From: Marixanthomonas sp963974425
GTDB lineage: Bacteria; Bacteroidota; Bacteroidia; Flavobacteriales; Flavobacteriaceae
DNA: 64,000 bases
Direction: 5' to 3'
Assembly (NCBI RefSeq): GCF_963974425.1
Contig: NZ_CAXBCK010000007.1
Location: forward strand, 1 to 64,000
Shown here: one piece after another, positions 26,250-35,212 of the stretch
Layout of the letters: each line of letters starts with the position of its first letter
Position numbering within the stretch: position 1 is the stretch's first letter
Program-made: the position numbers and the translations under genes
Notes under the pieces: generated by a model
What the model saw: only the letters and a program-made list of their open reading frames with translations
Told to the model about the DNA's origin: nothing
The model's database searches: none

Positions 26250-26564
26250 ATGTTCGGAGATATGATGGCTAAATTAAAAGAAGCCCAAGAAAAAGTAGCA
26301 GCAACTAAAAAACGCTTAGATACCGTTCTTCTTGATGAAGAAAGCAATGACGGATTATTAAAAATTACGATAACGGCCAATCGAGAAATCAAAAAAATTG
26401 AAATCGACGATTCTTTATTAGAAGATAAAGAGCAATTAGAAGATTATCTAGTTGTCAATCTCAACAAAGCTATTAAAAAAGCAACCGATGTTAATGAAGC
26501 TGAAATTGGTGCCGTTGCCAAAGAAGGCATGCCAAATATCCCAGGAATGGATATGTTTAAGTAA
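26250..26564 (+). CDS. YbaB/EbfC family nucleoid-associated protein
   Basis: This 104-residue protein has the normal YbaB length. Its N-terminal helix has the typical MFGDMMAKLKEAQEKV opening, a central two-stranded sheet ('LLKITITANREIKKIEID') and a C-terminal helix (KEQLEDYLVVNLNKAIKKA). YbaB/EbfC dimers bind DNA with a tweezer-like shape and influence nucleoid structure and expression. The usual partners dnaX and recR are not adjacent here. The gene is divergent from the S9 peptidase gene and ends at a hairpin terminator. Confidence 0.9.
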   Translation: MFGDMMAKLKEAQEKVAATKKRLDTVLLDEESNDGLLKITITANREIKKIEIDDSLLEDKEQLEDYLVVNLNKAIKKATDVNEAEIGAVAKEGMPNIPGMDMFK

Positions 26565-26569
26565 TAAAA

Positions 26570-26600
26570 AAGAGCCTTGTAAAATTTTTACAAGGCTCTT
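26570..26600. terminator. Terminator between ybaB and the thioredoxin-like gene
   Basis: AAGAGCCTTGTAAAA pairs with TTTTTACAAGGCTCTT between convergent genes; the T-run is best on the minus strand. Confidence 0.75.
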
Positions 26601-26623
26601 ATATACTGTTTTATCAATCTAGA

Positions 26624-27073
26624 TTATATATGCTCTTCTAGAAAAGTAAAATGTTTACTAGTATCACGTGATGGACTATAACCTGAAATACTACCCACTT
26701 CATTCCCTTTTGGATTTAGCATTACTATTTTAGGAAACGTCTGTTGCTTATTATACTTACTAATTATCGTTTTGTTATAGTCTAGTTGTTCTTGGCTAAG
26801 TAAATCTACTTTTCTAGGATAGTCTATTACAACTAACACTAAACTTTCTGCTTTATGTCTAAACTCGGGACTTTCAAAAAAGTCTTCTTTGAGTTTTTTG
26901 CAAGGTGCGCACCAATCACTTCCAGTAAAATATATTAAAGTAGGTTTATTTAGCTCTTTTGAAAGGGTTTGTGCTTCTTCCAAATTAGTGTGCCAATTTA
27001 ATTTACTACTCTTCATCTGTGCTGTTGCCATTGTAGTAATAAAAATAAATGCAATTAAGATAACACGTTTCAT
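26624..27073 (-). CDS. Exported thioredoxin-fold protein
   Basis: A 149-residue protein with a signal peptide (MKRVILIAFIFITTMATAQ) and a thioredoxin fold bearing the redox motif WCAPC in GSDWCAPCKKLKEDFF. This is like the DUF255/thioredoxin_7 type, where the CxxC lies near the start of the mature protein, and a cis-Pro loop 'QQTFPKIVMLNPKGNEVG' follows. It probably works in the periplasm in disulfide reduction or exchange, for example keeping cytochrome c cysteines reduced. It stands alone, convergent with ybaB. Confidence 0.85.
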   Translation of the reverse strand: MKRVILIAFIFITTMATAQMKSSKLNWHTNLEEAQTLSKELNKPTLIYFTGSDWCAPCKKLKEDFFESPEFRHKAESLVLVVIDYPRKVDLLSQEQLDYNKTIISKYNKQQTFPKIVMLNPKGNEVGSISGYSPSRDTSKHFTFLEEHI

Positions 27074-27369
27074 AGTCTTCTGTTGTTTTCAGTTAAAATA
27101 AGCACATATAATGCCAAATAAAAATAAACAACGTAGATTTATTATTATAAGTACTTGTTTTAACATTAATGTTAGTCAATTTTATAATATCTTTTAGGTA
27201 TTCATCATTAATACTAGATTTTTAGCGCAAATATTATAACTGTTTTTTTCTGATGATTGATGTTAAACATTGATTAAAATTCTGTAATGAAATAGGTTAT
27301 AACTTTAGAGTATGGTTTTTTTTTCGGATATTTAAGTACTTAAAACAAGTTTAACTATAAATAAGAAAC

Positions 27370-27690
27370 ATGTTCGAATTAAAGAAAAAAGGAGATCAAT
27401 ATCATTTCAACTTAAAAGCAAGTAACGGGCAAGTGATTTTAACTAGTGAAATGTATAACTCAAAGGCATCCGCAAAAAATGGAATTGAGTCTATTCAAAA
27501 AAATTGTGGCGACGATGCTCGTTATGAAAAGAAAACTGCTAAAAACGGAAAATTTCATTTCAATTTAAAATCCACAAACGGACAAATTATCGGCAGTAGC
27601 CAAATGTATTCTGCTGAAAGCGGAATGAACAACGGTATTGAATCTGTAAAGAAAAATGCTCCGGGAGCAGAGGTGAAAGAAGTTGAGTAA
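27370..27690 (+). CDS. YegP family protein (two DUF1508 repeats)
   Basis: A 106-residue protein built of two homologous halves, about 9-50 and 57-98. Each follows the pattern HFNLKxxNGQxIxxSxMYxxxxxxxNGIESxxKN: 'YHFNLKASNGQVILTSEMY' and 'FHFNLKSTNGQIIGSSQMY'. This is the DUF1508/YegP fold, a small cytoplasmic beta-rich domain of unknown biochemical role, often induced by stress. The 296-bp gap before it has no ORF; an AT-rich 'TTATAACTTTAGAG' lies near 27298-27311 as a weak promoter candidate. Confidence 0.88.
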   Translation: MFELKKKGDQYHFNLKASNGQVILTSEMYNSKASAKNGIESIQKNCGDDARYEKKTAKNGKFHFNLKSTNGQIIGSSQMYSAESGMNNGIESVKKNAPGAEVKEVE

Positions 27691-27711
27691 ACATCTTTTT
27701 ACTTTAAAACT

Positions 27712-27743
27712 AAAAAAAGCTCCTTATATAGGAGCTTTTTTTT
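27712..27743. terminator. Terminator between yegP-like gene and threonine aldolase
   Basis: AAAGCTCCT and AGGAGCTTT pair around TATAT, with A- and T-runs on the two sides; convergent genes. Confidence 0.8.
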
Positions 27744-27745
27744 AG

Positions 27746-28768
27746 TTACTTATATTGTCTCAAAACTTCCAAAAAACGCTTGTGCATCGCATTGGTATAA
27801 TCCAAATGGGTTACTACACGAAGTTTTCCTTGTCCCATATTGCTTATTACAATGTCTTGATTTTGTAGGTCATCCATAAACTTTTCTTCGGAAAAGCCTT
27901 CATTCAAGTAAAAGATAACAATATTAGTCTCTGTAGGTTCTACTGTTGAAACGTAGGATTGCTTTCTTAAGGTCTCAGCTATTTCCGAAGCTTTTTTATG
28001 GTCTTCTGCTAATCGTTCAATATGATTTTCAAAAGCATATAATCCCGCTGCTGCCATAAAGCCTATTTGGCGCATACCACCACCTAACACTTTCCTAACG
28101 CGCATGGCATTTTGTATCAGTTCTTTTTTTCCAAGTAACAGCGTTCCTAATGGAGTACCCATTCCTTTACTTAAGCAAATGGTTAACGTATCAAATATTT
28201 TCCCGTAGTCTTTTGGGTTTTCTTTTTTGGCTACGATTGCATTCATTAATCTAGCGCCATCCAAATGCAGCCCCAAATTGTGTTTATCACAGACTTTTCG
28301 AATTTTCTTTATTTCTTCAAAAACGTAACACGCTCCTCCCCCTTTGTTGGTAGTATTTTCCAAGCAAACCAAGGTAGTCAATGGACTGTGGTAAAAATCT
28401 GGCGGATTGATGTTTTCTTCCACTTGTGCAGCGGTAATCATTCCACGATCACCATCAACCAATTTACAAGACACACCACTGTTAAACGAGGCGCCACCGC
28501 CTTCATAATTAAAAACATGCGCCCATTTATCGCAAATTAACTGTTCACTAGGCTGAGTATGTAGCTTTATAGCAGCTTGATTGGCCATACTCCCCGTTGG
28601 GAAAAAGAGGGCTTCGTCCATACCAAAAAGATCGGCTACATAGTTTTCTAATTTGTTTACGGTAGGGTCTTCTTTATACACATCGTCCCCTACTTCGGCT
28701 TCCATAATGGCTTGCAACATTTCTTTTGTAGGTTTTGTGACGGTGTCACTGCGTAGGTCAATTTTCAT
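27746..28768 (-). CDS. ltaE: Low-specificity L-threonine aldolase
   Basis: A 340-residue fold-type I PLP enzyme. It begins MKIDLRSDTVTKPTKEM, the family's N-terminal signature. Asp170 in LHLDGARLMNA binds the pyridine nitrogen and Lys201 in CLSKGMGTPLG holds PLP. It splits L-threonine/allo-threonine to glycine and acetaldehyde in the cytoplasm. The length and motifs are complete. It sits 11 bp downstream of a small secreted protein gene on the same strand, so the two may share a transcript without an obvious functional link. Confidence 0.92.
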   Translation of the reverse strand: MKIDLRSDTVTKPTKEMLQAIMEAEVGDDVYKEDPTVNKLENYVADLFGMDEALFFPTGSMANQAAIKLHTQPSEQLICDKWAHVFNYEGGGASFNSGVSCKLVDGDRGMITAAQVEENINPPDFYHSPLTTLVCLENTTNKGGGACYVFEEIKKIRKVCDKHNLGLHLDGARLMNAIVAKKENPKDYGKIFDTLTICLSKGMGTPLGTLLLGKKELIQNAMRVRKVLGGGMRQIGFMAAAGLYAFENHIERLAEDHKKASEIAETLRKQSYVSTVEPTETNIVIFYLNEGFSEEKFMDDLQNQDIVISNMGQGKLRVVTHLDYTNAMHKRFLEVLRQYK

Positions 28769-28779
28769 GCAGGTATATT

Positions 28780-29400
28780 TTATTGTCTTTTTAATTTATC
28801 TGCTGTTTCTGAAATTACAGCATCTATCATTTTATCTAGGGCAATTAATTTTAATTGCTGATTATACTCATAATTGAGATTACTTTGTTTAGAAGCGTTT
28901 GTTACATCAAACTCCTTAAACTTTTTTGTAAAGGTACCCATTGGCGTTGTAAAAGAAAACTTATGCGAACACGGATATACTTCTGTTCTTTGTGTTGGCA
29001 CATTTTCAGGGTCTGCTACTTCGTATTCTTTAACCGAATTATTTTTAAGCGCTTCTTTATGCTTCAGAAAAAAATCAAATATATCGTTATCATTGATTTT
29101 CAATCTTTTAAAAGCACCGCAATTATCAGCTTTGGTAATATGGGTTACACCGTCTTTTTGCCAAAATAAATAGTATTCACTAAAATTTCCGCTGGTAAAA
29201 CATTTTTCCTCTTTATTCATCGTAATAATTCGAGTATCCCCTAAACAGGTGCGATTAGTAAAGAAGTAATTTTCTACATTTTGATTATCTAATGTTTTAG
29301 TTATTTCAGAAATAATTGAATTCGGTTTCATTTCCGTATTTTTTTGGGCAATACTAATGGTACTTATAAGTACGGTAAGTAGTAAAAAGTAAGGTTTCAT
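28780..29400 (-). CDS. Secreted protein of unknown function
   Basis: A 206-residue protein with a signal peptide (MKPYFLLLTVLISTISIAQ). The mature part contains three cysteines, in 'TNRTCLGDTRIITMNKEEK', 'KADNCGAFKR' and 'VYPCSHKFSF', and a helix-rich C-terminus. No family is recognised. Export and cysteines suggest a periplasmic or surface protein. It is divergent from prfB and directly upstream of the threonine aldolase gene. Confidence 0.65.
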   Translation of the reverse strand: MKPYFLLLTVLISTISIAQKNTEMKPNSIISEITKTLDNQNVENYFFTNRTCLGDTRIITMNKEEKCFTSGNFSEYYLFWQKDGVTHITKADNCGAFKRLKINDNDIFDFFLKHKEALKNNSVKEYEVADPENVPTQRTEVYPCSHKFSFTTPMGTFTKKFKEFDVTNASKQSNLNYEYNQQLKLIALDKMIDAVISETADKLKRQ

Positions 29401-29480
29401 AACAAATTGATGTATTTGGTTAGTACGATTTAAAGTTATAAAAATAGGCTGAAATAATTTCCGCTTGCCGAGTTAAATCC

Positions 29481-29488
29481 TATTTTTG
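29481..29488 (+). promoter_or_regulatory. Promoter -7 box of prfB
   Basis: TATTTTTG matches TAnnTTTG, 37 bases before ATG 29526. The -33 element is not clear. Confidence 0.4.
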
Positions 29489-29525
29489 TTTTTCTGAAAG
29501 AAATTTTAAACAAACCAAACACTAT

Positions 29526-30633
29526 ATGATTACGAACGATCAACTCCAAGACCTTAAGGATCGCCTGGATTCTTTGAGGCAGTATCTTTGACGTAGCCGG
29601 AAAACGAATAGAAATACAAAACGAAGAAGAAAAAACTTTTGATCCCAATTTTTGGGATAACCCTCAAGAAGCCGAAGTATTTATGCGTCAACTTCGAAAT
29701 AAAAAAAAGTGGGTAGAAGATTATGAAGAAGCCGTTAACTTTACGGAAGATGCCGAAGTAATTTACGAATTTTTTAAAGAAGGCGAAGGCGAGGCGGAAA
29801 ACGTTGAAAACCGCTATGATAAAGCCCTAAAAGCCATCGAGTCGCTTGAGTTTAAAAACATGCTGAGCGAAGAAGGTGACGATTTAAGTGCCGTTTTGCA
29901 GATTACAGCCGGTGCTGGTGGTACCGAAAGTTGCGATTGGGCTAGTATGCTGATGCGTATGTACTTAATGTGGGCTGAAAAAAATGGGTTTAAAGTTAAA
30001 GAGCTTAACTACCAAGAAGGCGATGTAGCCGGGATAAAAACCGTAACACTCGAAATTGACGGCGAATATGCTTTTGGTTGGCTAAAAAGCGAGAACGGTG
30101 TGCATAGATTGGTGCGCATCTCCCCATTTGATAGCAACGCTAAGCGCCATACTAGTTTCGCTAGTGTGTATGTATATCCTTTGGCCGATGATTCTATAGA
30201 GATTGATGTAAGTCCTGGAGATATATCATGGGATTTTGCACGAAGTAGCGGCGCTGGAGGGCAAAACGTGAATAAGGTTGAAACTAAAGCTATTTTAACA
30301 CACAAACCTTCTGGGATTGTTATACATAATTCTGAAACACGCTCTCAACTAGAAAACCGCCAAAAAGCCATGCAAATGTTGAAATCGCAGTTATACGAAA
30401 TAGAACTTCGGAAACAACAAGAGCAGCGTGCCGAAATAGAAGACAGCAAAATGGCAATAGAATGGGGATCCCAAATACGAAACTATGTGTTGCATCCTTA
30501 TAAGTTAATTAAAGACGTTCGTACTGGCCACGAAACTGGAAATACCGATGCTGTTTTAGATGGTGACTTAGATGACTTTTTAAAGGCCTATTTAATGAAT
30601 AGTGGGCAAAAGGAAAAGAGTGATGAGCTTTAA
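29526..30633 (+). CDS. prfB: Peptide chain release factor 2, programmed +1 frameshift
   Basis: Translation starts at ATG 29526 (MITNDQLQDLKDRLDSLRQY), reaches CTT TGA at 29586-29591 and must shift +1 to continue as GAC GTA GCC GGA in the frame running to 30633: join(29526..29588, 29590..30633), 368 residues. The GGQ peptidyl-tRNA hydrolysis motif is in RSSGAGGQNVNKVETK, and the stop-codon recognition domain with 'SPFDSNAKRHTSFASV' precedes it. RF2 ends translation at UGA and UAA. The in-frame UGA makes RF2 synthesis self-limiting: low RF2 favours the shift. An automated call starting at 29683 would lose the N-terminal 52 residues. Confidence 0.95.
29586..29592 (+). other. prfB +1 frameshift site CTTTGAC
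   Basis: CTT TGA C is the canonical RF2 shift site, preceded by AGG CAG TAT. The AGG stands where the Shine-Dalgarno-like stimulator lies in the E. coli site (AGG GGG TAT CTT TGA C), only shorter. Confidence 0.93.
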
Positions 30634-30636
30634 TAG

Positions 30637-30690
30637 TGTTCAGTACGCAGTTTTCAGTTGGCAGCGTCAATATCAATAAGCAGCAATTAT
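30637..30690. repeat. Degenerate CAGT-type repeat after prfB
   Basis: TTCAGTACGCAG, TTTTCAGTTGGCAG and TAAGCAGC-like pieces follow one another between prfB and the ClC gene. This looks like the decayed extragenic CAGT-rich repeats common in flavobacteria. It is short and of low information. Confidence 0.3.
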
Positions 30691-30710
30691 TTTAAAATAC
30701 AGTTCAAGCC

Positions 30711-31988
30711 ATGAAACTTAAAAAAAGAAGAAAGCTTGTAGAATATGTAAACATACTAGACAGGCCTATTTCATTTAATCCTTTTCTATTTAGCCGAAAT
30801 TTTTTACTGTGGGCACTGTTAGGATTACTGGGTGGCGTTATTGCAGGGGTGTATTGGATTGTTTTAGAGTTTTTAACTCATCAAATTGCTTTTTTTGAAG
30901 GCTGGCAAGTAATTCCGGCAATGGCAATATCTGGGTTATTGGCTGGTATTGTTATTCATCTTATTGGTGACCCCGGAGAAATACAGTTAATCGTCAACAA
31001 CATTCGCTTTAATAAAGGAAAGTTGGATCCAAAGAATAATCCATCGATGATTCTTTCTTCCTTGCTTTGTGTAGCCTCTGGGGGAAGTTTAGGTCCAGAG
31101 GCACCGTTGGTACAAGTTACAGGATCTACTGGAACGTGGCTAGGGAAAGTTTTTCGCTTAAAAGGAGAAGACCGACGCTCATTAAGTATTGCTGGGATGG
31201 CTTCTGGTTTTACCGCTTTGTTTGGAGCACCATTAGGTGGAAGTTTGTTTTCACTAGAAATATTACACCACAAACACGCTGTAGAGTATTACAAGGCCAT
31301 TATCCCTGCTTTTGTAGCAAGTTGCTTTAGTTATGTAGTTTTTGCTTTAATTATTCATTTAGGACTCGGCCCTACTTGGGAGCTACCCGCTTATGAAATG
31401 GAATCGACTTATGATTTTCTATTTGCTGTCCTGTTTGCTTGTTCAGCTGCGGTACTGGCGTGGTCATTTATTTTCTGCACTAAGTTTTTAAAGAATATTT
31501 TTGGAAAACTACACGTCCCCATCTATATAAAAACATTACTTGGTGGTATAATATTGGGGATAATTGCTTTTTACCTACCTATAACACGATATTTTGGACA
31601 TCACGAAATAAACGAATTATTATCTAATGATTACTCTATTACATTATTAACTGCTATACTTATATTTAAAATTATAGCTATTTCAGTAACGGTTACTTCG
31701 GGTTGGCGTGGTGGTTTTATAATTCCGTTATTTTTTGTCGGGGCAACGTTAGGATTGTTAATACATCAAGTATTTCCTTCCGTAGATGTATCGTTGGCGG
31801 TTATTTGCTGTATGGCATCGGTTAACGCTTGTGTTACCCGAACCCCTATGAGTACTACTATTCTATTAGCTACATTAACTGGGTTTACTTATTTTATTCC
31901 TATTTTGTTTGCTAGCTTAACAGGCTATTTTTTAGCACCACGAATTCCTTTTATCAGTTCACAAATGGATAAAAAGGTAAAGGAATGA
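30711..31988 (+). CDS. ClC family chloride channel / transporter
   Basis: A 425-residue membrane protein with the ClC helix pattern. The selectivity segment GGSLGPEAP (124-132) corresponds to GREGP and the later GWRGGFIIPLFFVGATLG to GGxFxPxLxxG. At the place of the external gating glutamate (GREGP) there is Leu127 (GSLGP), with a glutamate three residues later (GPEAP), as in one bacterial ClC subfamily. It should move chloride or another small anion across the inner membrane. Whether it is a channel or a proton exchanger cannot be read. No C-terminal CBS domains are present. Confidence 0.87.
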   Translation: MKLKKRRKLVEYVNILDRPISFNPFLFSRNFLLWALLGLLGGVIAGVYWIVLEFLTHQIAFFEGWQVIPAMAISGLLAGIVIHLIGDPGEIQLIVNNIRFNKGKLDPKNNPSMILSSLLCVASGGSLGPEAPLVQVTGSTGTWLGKVFRLKGEDRRSLSIAGMASGFTALFGAPLGGSLFSLEILHHKHAVEYYKAIIPAFVASCFSYVVFALIIHLGLGPTWELPAYEMESTYDFLFAVLFACSAAVLAWSFIFCTKFLKNIFGKLHVPIYIKTLLGGIILGIIAFYLPITRYFGHHEINELLSNDYSITLLTAILIFKIIAISVTVTSGWRGGFIIPLFFVGATLGLLIHQVFPSVDVSLAVICCMASVNACVTRTPMSTTILLATLTGFTYFIPILFASLTGYFLAPRIPFISSQMDKKVKE

Positions 31989-32016
31989 TTTTGTTTGTGA
32001 GTAGTTTAAAAAAAAA

Positions 32017-32057
32017 CAAAGAGAACAAAATGTAAAATCACATTTTAATTCTCTTTG
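32017..32057. terminator. Terminator shared by ClC gene and the minus-strand TonB locus
   Basis: CAAAGAGAACAAAATG pairs with CATTTTAATTCTCTTTG between convergent transcripts; a T-run follows on the minus strand. Confidence 0.65.
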
Positions 32058-32202
32058 CTATCATAATTCTTTAATGAGTATTATCTCTCTAAGTTCAATG
32101 GGTATATTCTCAGCTGTTTTAACTTTAGCACCCCAATTATGATTTTATAAATATAGTAATAAATTTTAAAATTAATGCGATCTTTTTAATTTTTTAACAT
32201 AA

Positions 32203-33966
32203 TTACCTTACAGTAAATGTTTTTTTTAGGAAAATAGGCTGTCCTTTTTCAGTGAAACCTTCCATTATAACTTCATAAACACCTGAAATATCTGAAGTAT
32301 AGCAGGTAATATTTCTGCTAGATTCGTTAAATTCTAGTTCTGGCAACCAAAGTAATTGTCTTCTATAATCAGGTACACGTTGCGACGCTTCTGAGTTATC
32401 CGTGTTTGAATATACTTGTTTAAAATATTGTTTTTTTTGTTGAATGGGTACTATTTCAACTTGCTTAACATAATTCTTTAAAGGTTTTTCGTAAAAATCA
32501 TCTTCAATAGTTTCCACAACCATTACCCCTTGAAAAGTTTGCGAACCATAATAATATTTATCTTGCATTATGGCTATGCTTTCTACTTTATTAGCATTGT
32601 AATCTATTAATGTTTGATGATCCTGTACAAAAAAACCATCTACTAGTAAAAGAACAGGGGCATTGCTGCGCAAGCTATTCTCCTTTTCTCTAATTGCAAA
32701 AGTACCTTTTCCGTTTTGCCAGTCTATCCAAGCATCGTTTACTATTTCCACCATGGTTTCTTTCATAGTAGGAAAACGAGTGTATTCGTCTAAATTGTAA
32801 ATGGAACTCTTTTTTTTATAAATAGAGGTATGCGGTGGAATTGTCTTTACAGTATCTGGTTTTACACTGTAATATGCATTTTCAACCTGATTGTAAACAC
32901 TGCGTTCTACAATCAGATTTTTCATTTCTGGTGTGATGTAAAAATGATTAAAATCTAATGTATCAAAACTTATGGAAGCTTCGTCGTTTACTATAATTTC
33001 AAAAGTATTATCAAAATCATTAAGTACTTGCAATGCTAGGGTATTGTTTGAATACGGTCTATCGATATTAAAATAGAAGTTCCCTTCAGAATCCACGTTA
33101 GATATTTCAAAAATAAAATTATCGCCCGGGATTGATAAGGCTATCTTTTGTTTTCCAATTTTCTGGCTTTCATCTTTAGTGCTTATTTTTCCCGTAAGGA
33201 TTTCTCCTCTTAACTCTGGCACTATGAGCTTGTTTTGAGGTTTAAAGTTATCGGAAACTAGATTTGTATAATCTGTAGCATGTTTTAATGAGACATGCGC
33301 AACAGTATCTATTTTTCTAACCGATAATGAGTAATCTCCCTCCGGAAGTTCCCCTCTTTCACCTTTAAAATGTAGGATTACGGGGCTTCTTTTTGCATAG
33401 TTTTTTTTATCAGTAGTGATACTAAAGCTTGAATTATTGCTGCTATTATCAATAACATTCTTTGGTCTAGTCTCATTATTTAAAAGAGTATCATTCTTTT
33501 TTGTAAGTGTACTTTGATTTCCTCTATATGGATTAATAATAGTAATGTCTTGCTGAAAATAATTATCAGGACTTTTTGATAGCATGTTCATGGTATAGGA
33601 AACAATTTTATAATTTCCTGAAGGAATTGTAGTAGGAATAAAAAAATCGCTTTGTCCAATTCCTGAAACCAAAGGTATTTTATGTTTAAAGACCGATTCT
33701 TTGTTTTCATTAATTAATTCAAGGTACGCTACTTTACTAAGGGTACTTACATTTTCGGTTTTTGAATTGAGCACATACATTTTATAATACAAATACTCGC
33801 CCACAAAAAACAAAGACGTATTTAAATGTGTAAAAATATTTTCATTTGGTATTATTGATGTGTTGAAATGCTGGCTTGCATCACGATTACTAGTCTGTGC
33901 TTGCATAAAAGCAATTGTACCAATTGTGAAAAACAATAATAGAATATGTAAAATCTTTTTATTCAT
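32203..33966 (-). CDS. Secreted MG2-like protein with a TonB plug-like segment
   Basis: A 587-residue protein with a signal peptide (about 1-23). Residues about 25-140 resemble macroglobulin MG2 domains ('LFFVGEYLYYKMYVLNSKT', 'IPSGNYKIVSYTMNMLS') as in flavobacterial surface proteins. Near 435-487 comes 'VLLLVDGFFVQDHQTLIDYN' followed by VESIAIMQDKYYYGSQTFQG and VMVVET, the pattern of a TonB receptor plug domain, yet no beta-barrel follows; only about 100 more residues remain. It is the last gene of the TonB/DUF4249 locus, 14 bp after the second DUF4249 gene. It could cap or gate the receptor, but this is inference. Confidence 0.7.
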   Translation of the reverse strand: MNKKILHILLLFFTIGTIAFMQAQTSNRDASQHFNTSIIPNENIFTHLNTSLFFVGEYLYYKMYVLNSKTENVSTLSKVAYLELINENKESVFKHKIPLVSGIGQSDFFIPTTIPSGNYKIVSYTMNMLSKSPDNYFQQDITIINPYRGNQSTLTKKNDTLLNNETRPKNVIDNSSNNSSFSITTDKKNYAKRSPVILHFKGERGELPEGDYSLSVRKIDTVAHVSLKHATDYTNLVSDNFKPQNKLIVPELRGEILTGKISTKDESQKIGKQKIALSIPGDNFIFEISNVDSEGNFYFNIDRPYSNNTLALQVLNDFDNTFEIIVNDEASISFDTLDFNHFYITPEMKNLIVERSVYNQVENAYYSVKPDTVKTIPPHTSIYKKKSSIYNLDEYTRFPTMKETMVEIVNDAWIDWQNGKGTFAIREKENSLRSNAPVLLLVDGFFVQDHQTLIDYNANKVESIAIMQDKYYYGSQTFQGVMVVETIEDDFYEKPLKNYVKQVEIVPIQQKKQYFKQVYSNTDNSEASQRVPDYRRQLLWLPELEFNESSRNITCYTSDISGVYEVIMEGFTEKGQPIFLKKTFTVR

Positions 33967-33980
33967 ATATAAAAATTAAA

Positions 33981-35201
33981 TTATTCTTCCCAAAAGTCTG
34001 GAACTACATTCGAACCAAATACAGTACAATCTATACAAGGTGTTTGAGCTATTAAATATGGGCCAAAACCTATTTCTCGGTTTCCTGGCCCTGTTGGTTC
34101 TAAAGCAAACTTTATTAGTCCACTTTCAATTTGATTTACTAAAAGCGGCAATTCTGGTCTTGTAAGAAGACAATCATCTACAAAAGTTCCTGGAGATTCA
34201 TCTTCGGCAAATAAATCTGAATAGTTAAAGAAAAGTCTTTGTGAAGATACAGAAGCTACATTGAAAATTCCAATCACCTTTTCAGTGTCATTTTCTAGTG
34301 AAACAATATTTCCCTCGATAAAACCTGGCTGAACTTGAGAAAAAAGACTTTCTGATTCTGAAAAACTCTTTAATTTTTCATAAAACCGATACGCATCTCT
34401 TGAAATAGAACTTTGTTTTACCAAAACACTATATCGCTGCGAAATAATTGGATTTATACGTTCAATAAAACGCACTTCATATCTCGACAAACGGTCTTGA
34501 GCTAATAAGTTTGTCGATGCTAATAAAATTGATTTAGATTGTTTGGTAGCATAACAAACTTCTTCTTCTCGGGTTTTAGGTACAAGCTCCACTTCTGGAG
34601 GATTAAGACTAACAACTTCTAAATTTTGTGAAGCTCTTAAAGGTGATACTATTTTATAAGTTTCTTCATACTCAAAACGGTAATAGGTTTCTTTTTCATT
34701 CGGGTTGTAACTATCAACAAAAATTGAAACACCAGTATCTCCACTTTCGTTAGTTTCCCGTTCTACATATAAATCATCTATTTGGGTAATGCTTTCTAGC
34801 GTTGTAGGGCTAGAACCATAGCTTCTGCCATTGGTTGTTGTTATAGATAATTGATAGTCACGATCCAGCTGGGCAGCAAAAGTAGTAGTTGATTGGTAAA
34901 TGCCAGGCATATCAGTTTCTTCAAAAGAATATTGATTCCCCATAGAATCGGTTACTAGTACTGTTGCATTACTTTCAGCCGAAGGTCCATCCTCTTCAAA
35001 CTGAAATGTACGGCTCAATGTAATGGTTTGTAGTTTTGTTTCATTAGTAATGGTAGCTTCTACTACAAGAACACTTTCAAAGCTTTCTGTTTCAAAATCA
35101 ATTTCTTCTACACACCCGTAAAGAAAAAAGAACGCTAAAATCACTGAAAAAAAAGTGACCTTCTTCAGTTTCAAAATTGTATGTTGTAATTTTACTTTCA
35201 T
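33981..35201 (-). CDS. DUF4249 lipoprotein, copy 2 of a tandem pair
   Basis: A 406-residue lipoprotein: the signal peptide ends FFFLYGC with Cys30, followed by VEEIDFETESFES and a DUF4249 domain filling the protein. It is a close relative of the preceding gene throughout; both end in CTVFGxNVVPDFWEE. DUF4249 proteins are encoded beside TonB-dependent receptors in Bacteroidota and are thought to be surface partners like SusD, though unproven. ATG 35201 was chosen because the longer ORF overlaps the upstream gene. Internal cysteines (EEVCYATK, DDCLLTR, TPCIDCTVF) suggest disulfides. Confidence 0.8.
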   Translation of the reverse strand: MKVKLQHTILKLKKVTFFSVILAFFFLYGCVEEIDFETESFESVLVVEATITNETKLQTITLSRTFQFEEDGPSAESNATVLVTDSMGNQYSFEETDMPGIYQSTTTFAAQLDRDYQLSITTTNGRSYGSSPTTLESITQIDDLYVERETNESGDTGVSIFVDSYNPNEKETYYRFEYEETYKIVSPLRASQNLEVVSLNPPEVELVPKTREEEVCYATKQSKSILLASTNLLAQDRLSRYEVRFIERINPIISQRYSVLVKQSSISRDAYRFYEKLKSFSESESLFSQVQPGFIEGNIVSLENDTEKVIGIFNVASVSSQRLFFNYSDLFAEDESPGTFVDDCLLTRPELPLLVNQIESGLIKFALEPTGPGNREIGFGPYLIAQTPCIDCTVFGSNVVPDFWEE

Positions 35202-35212
35202 TATAAAATGAA

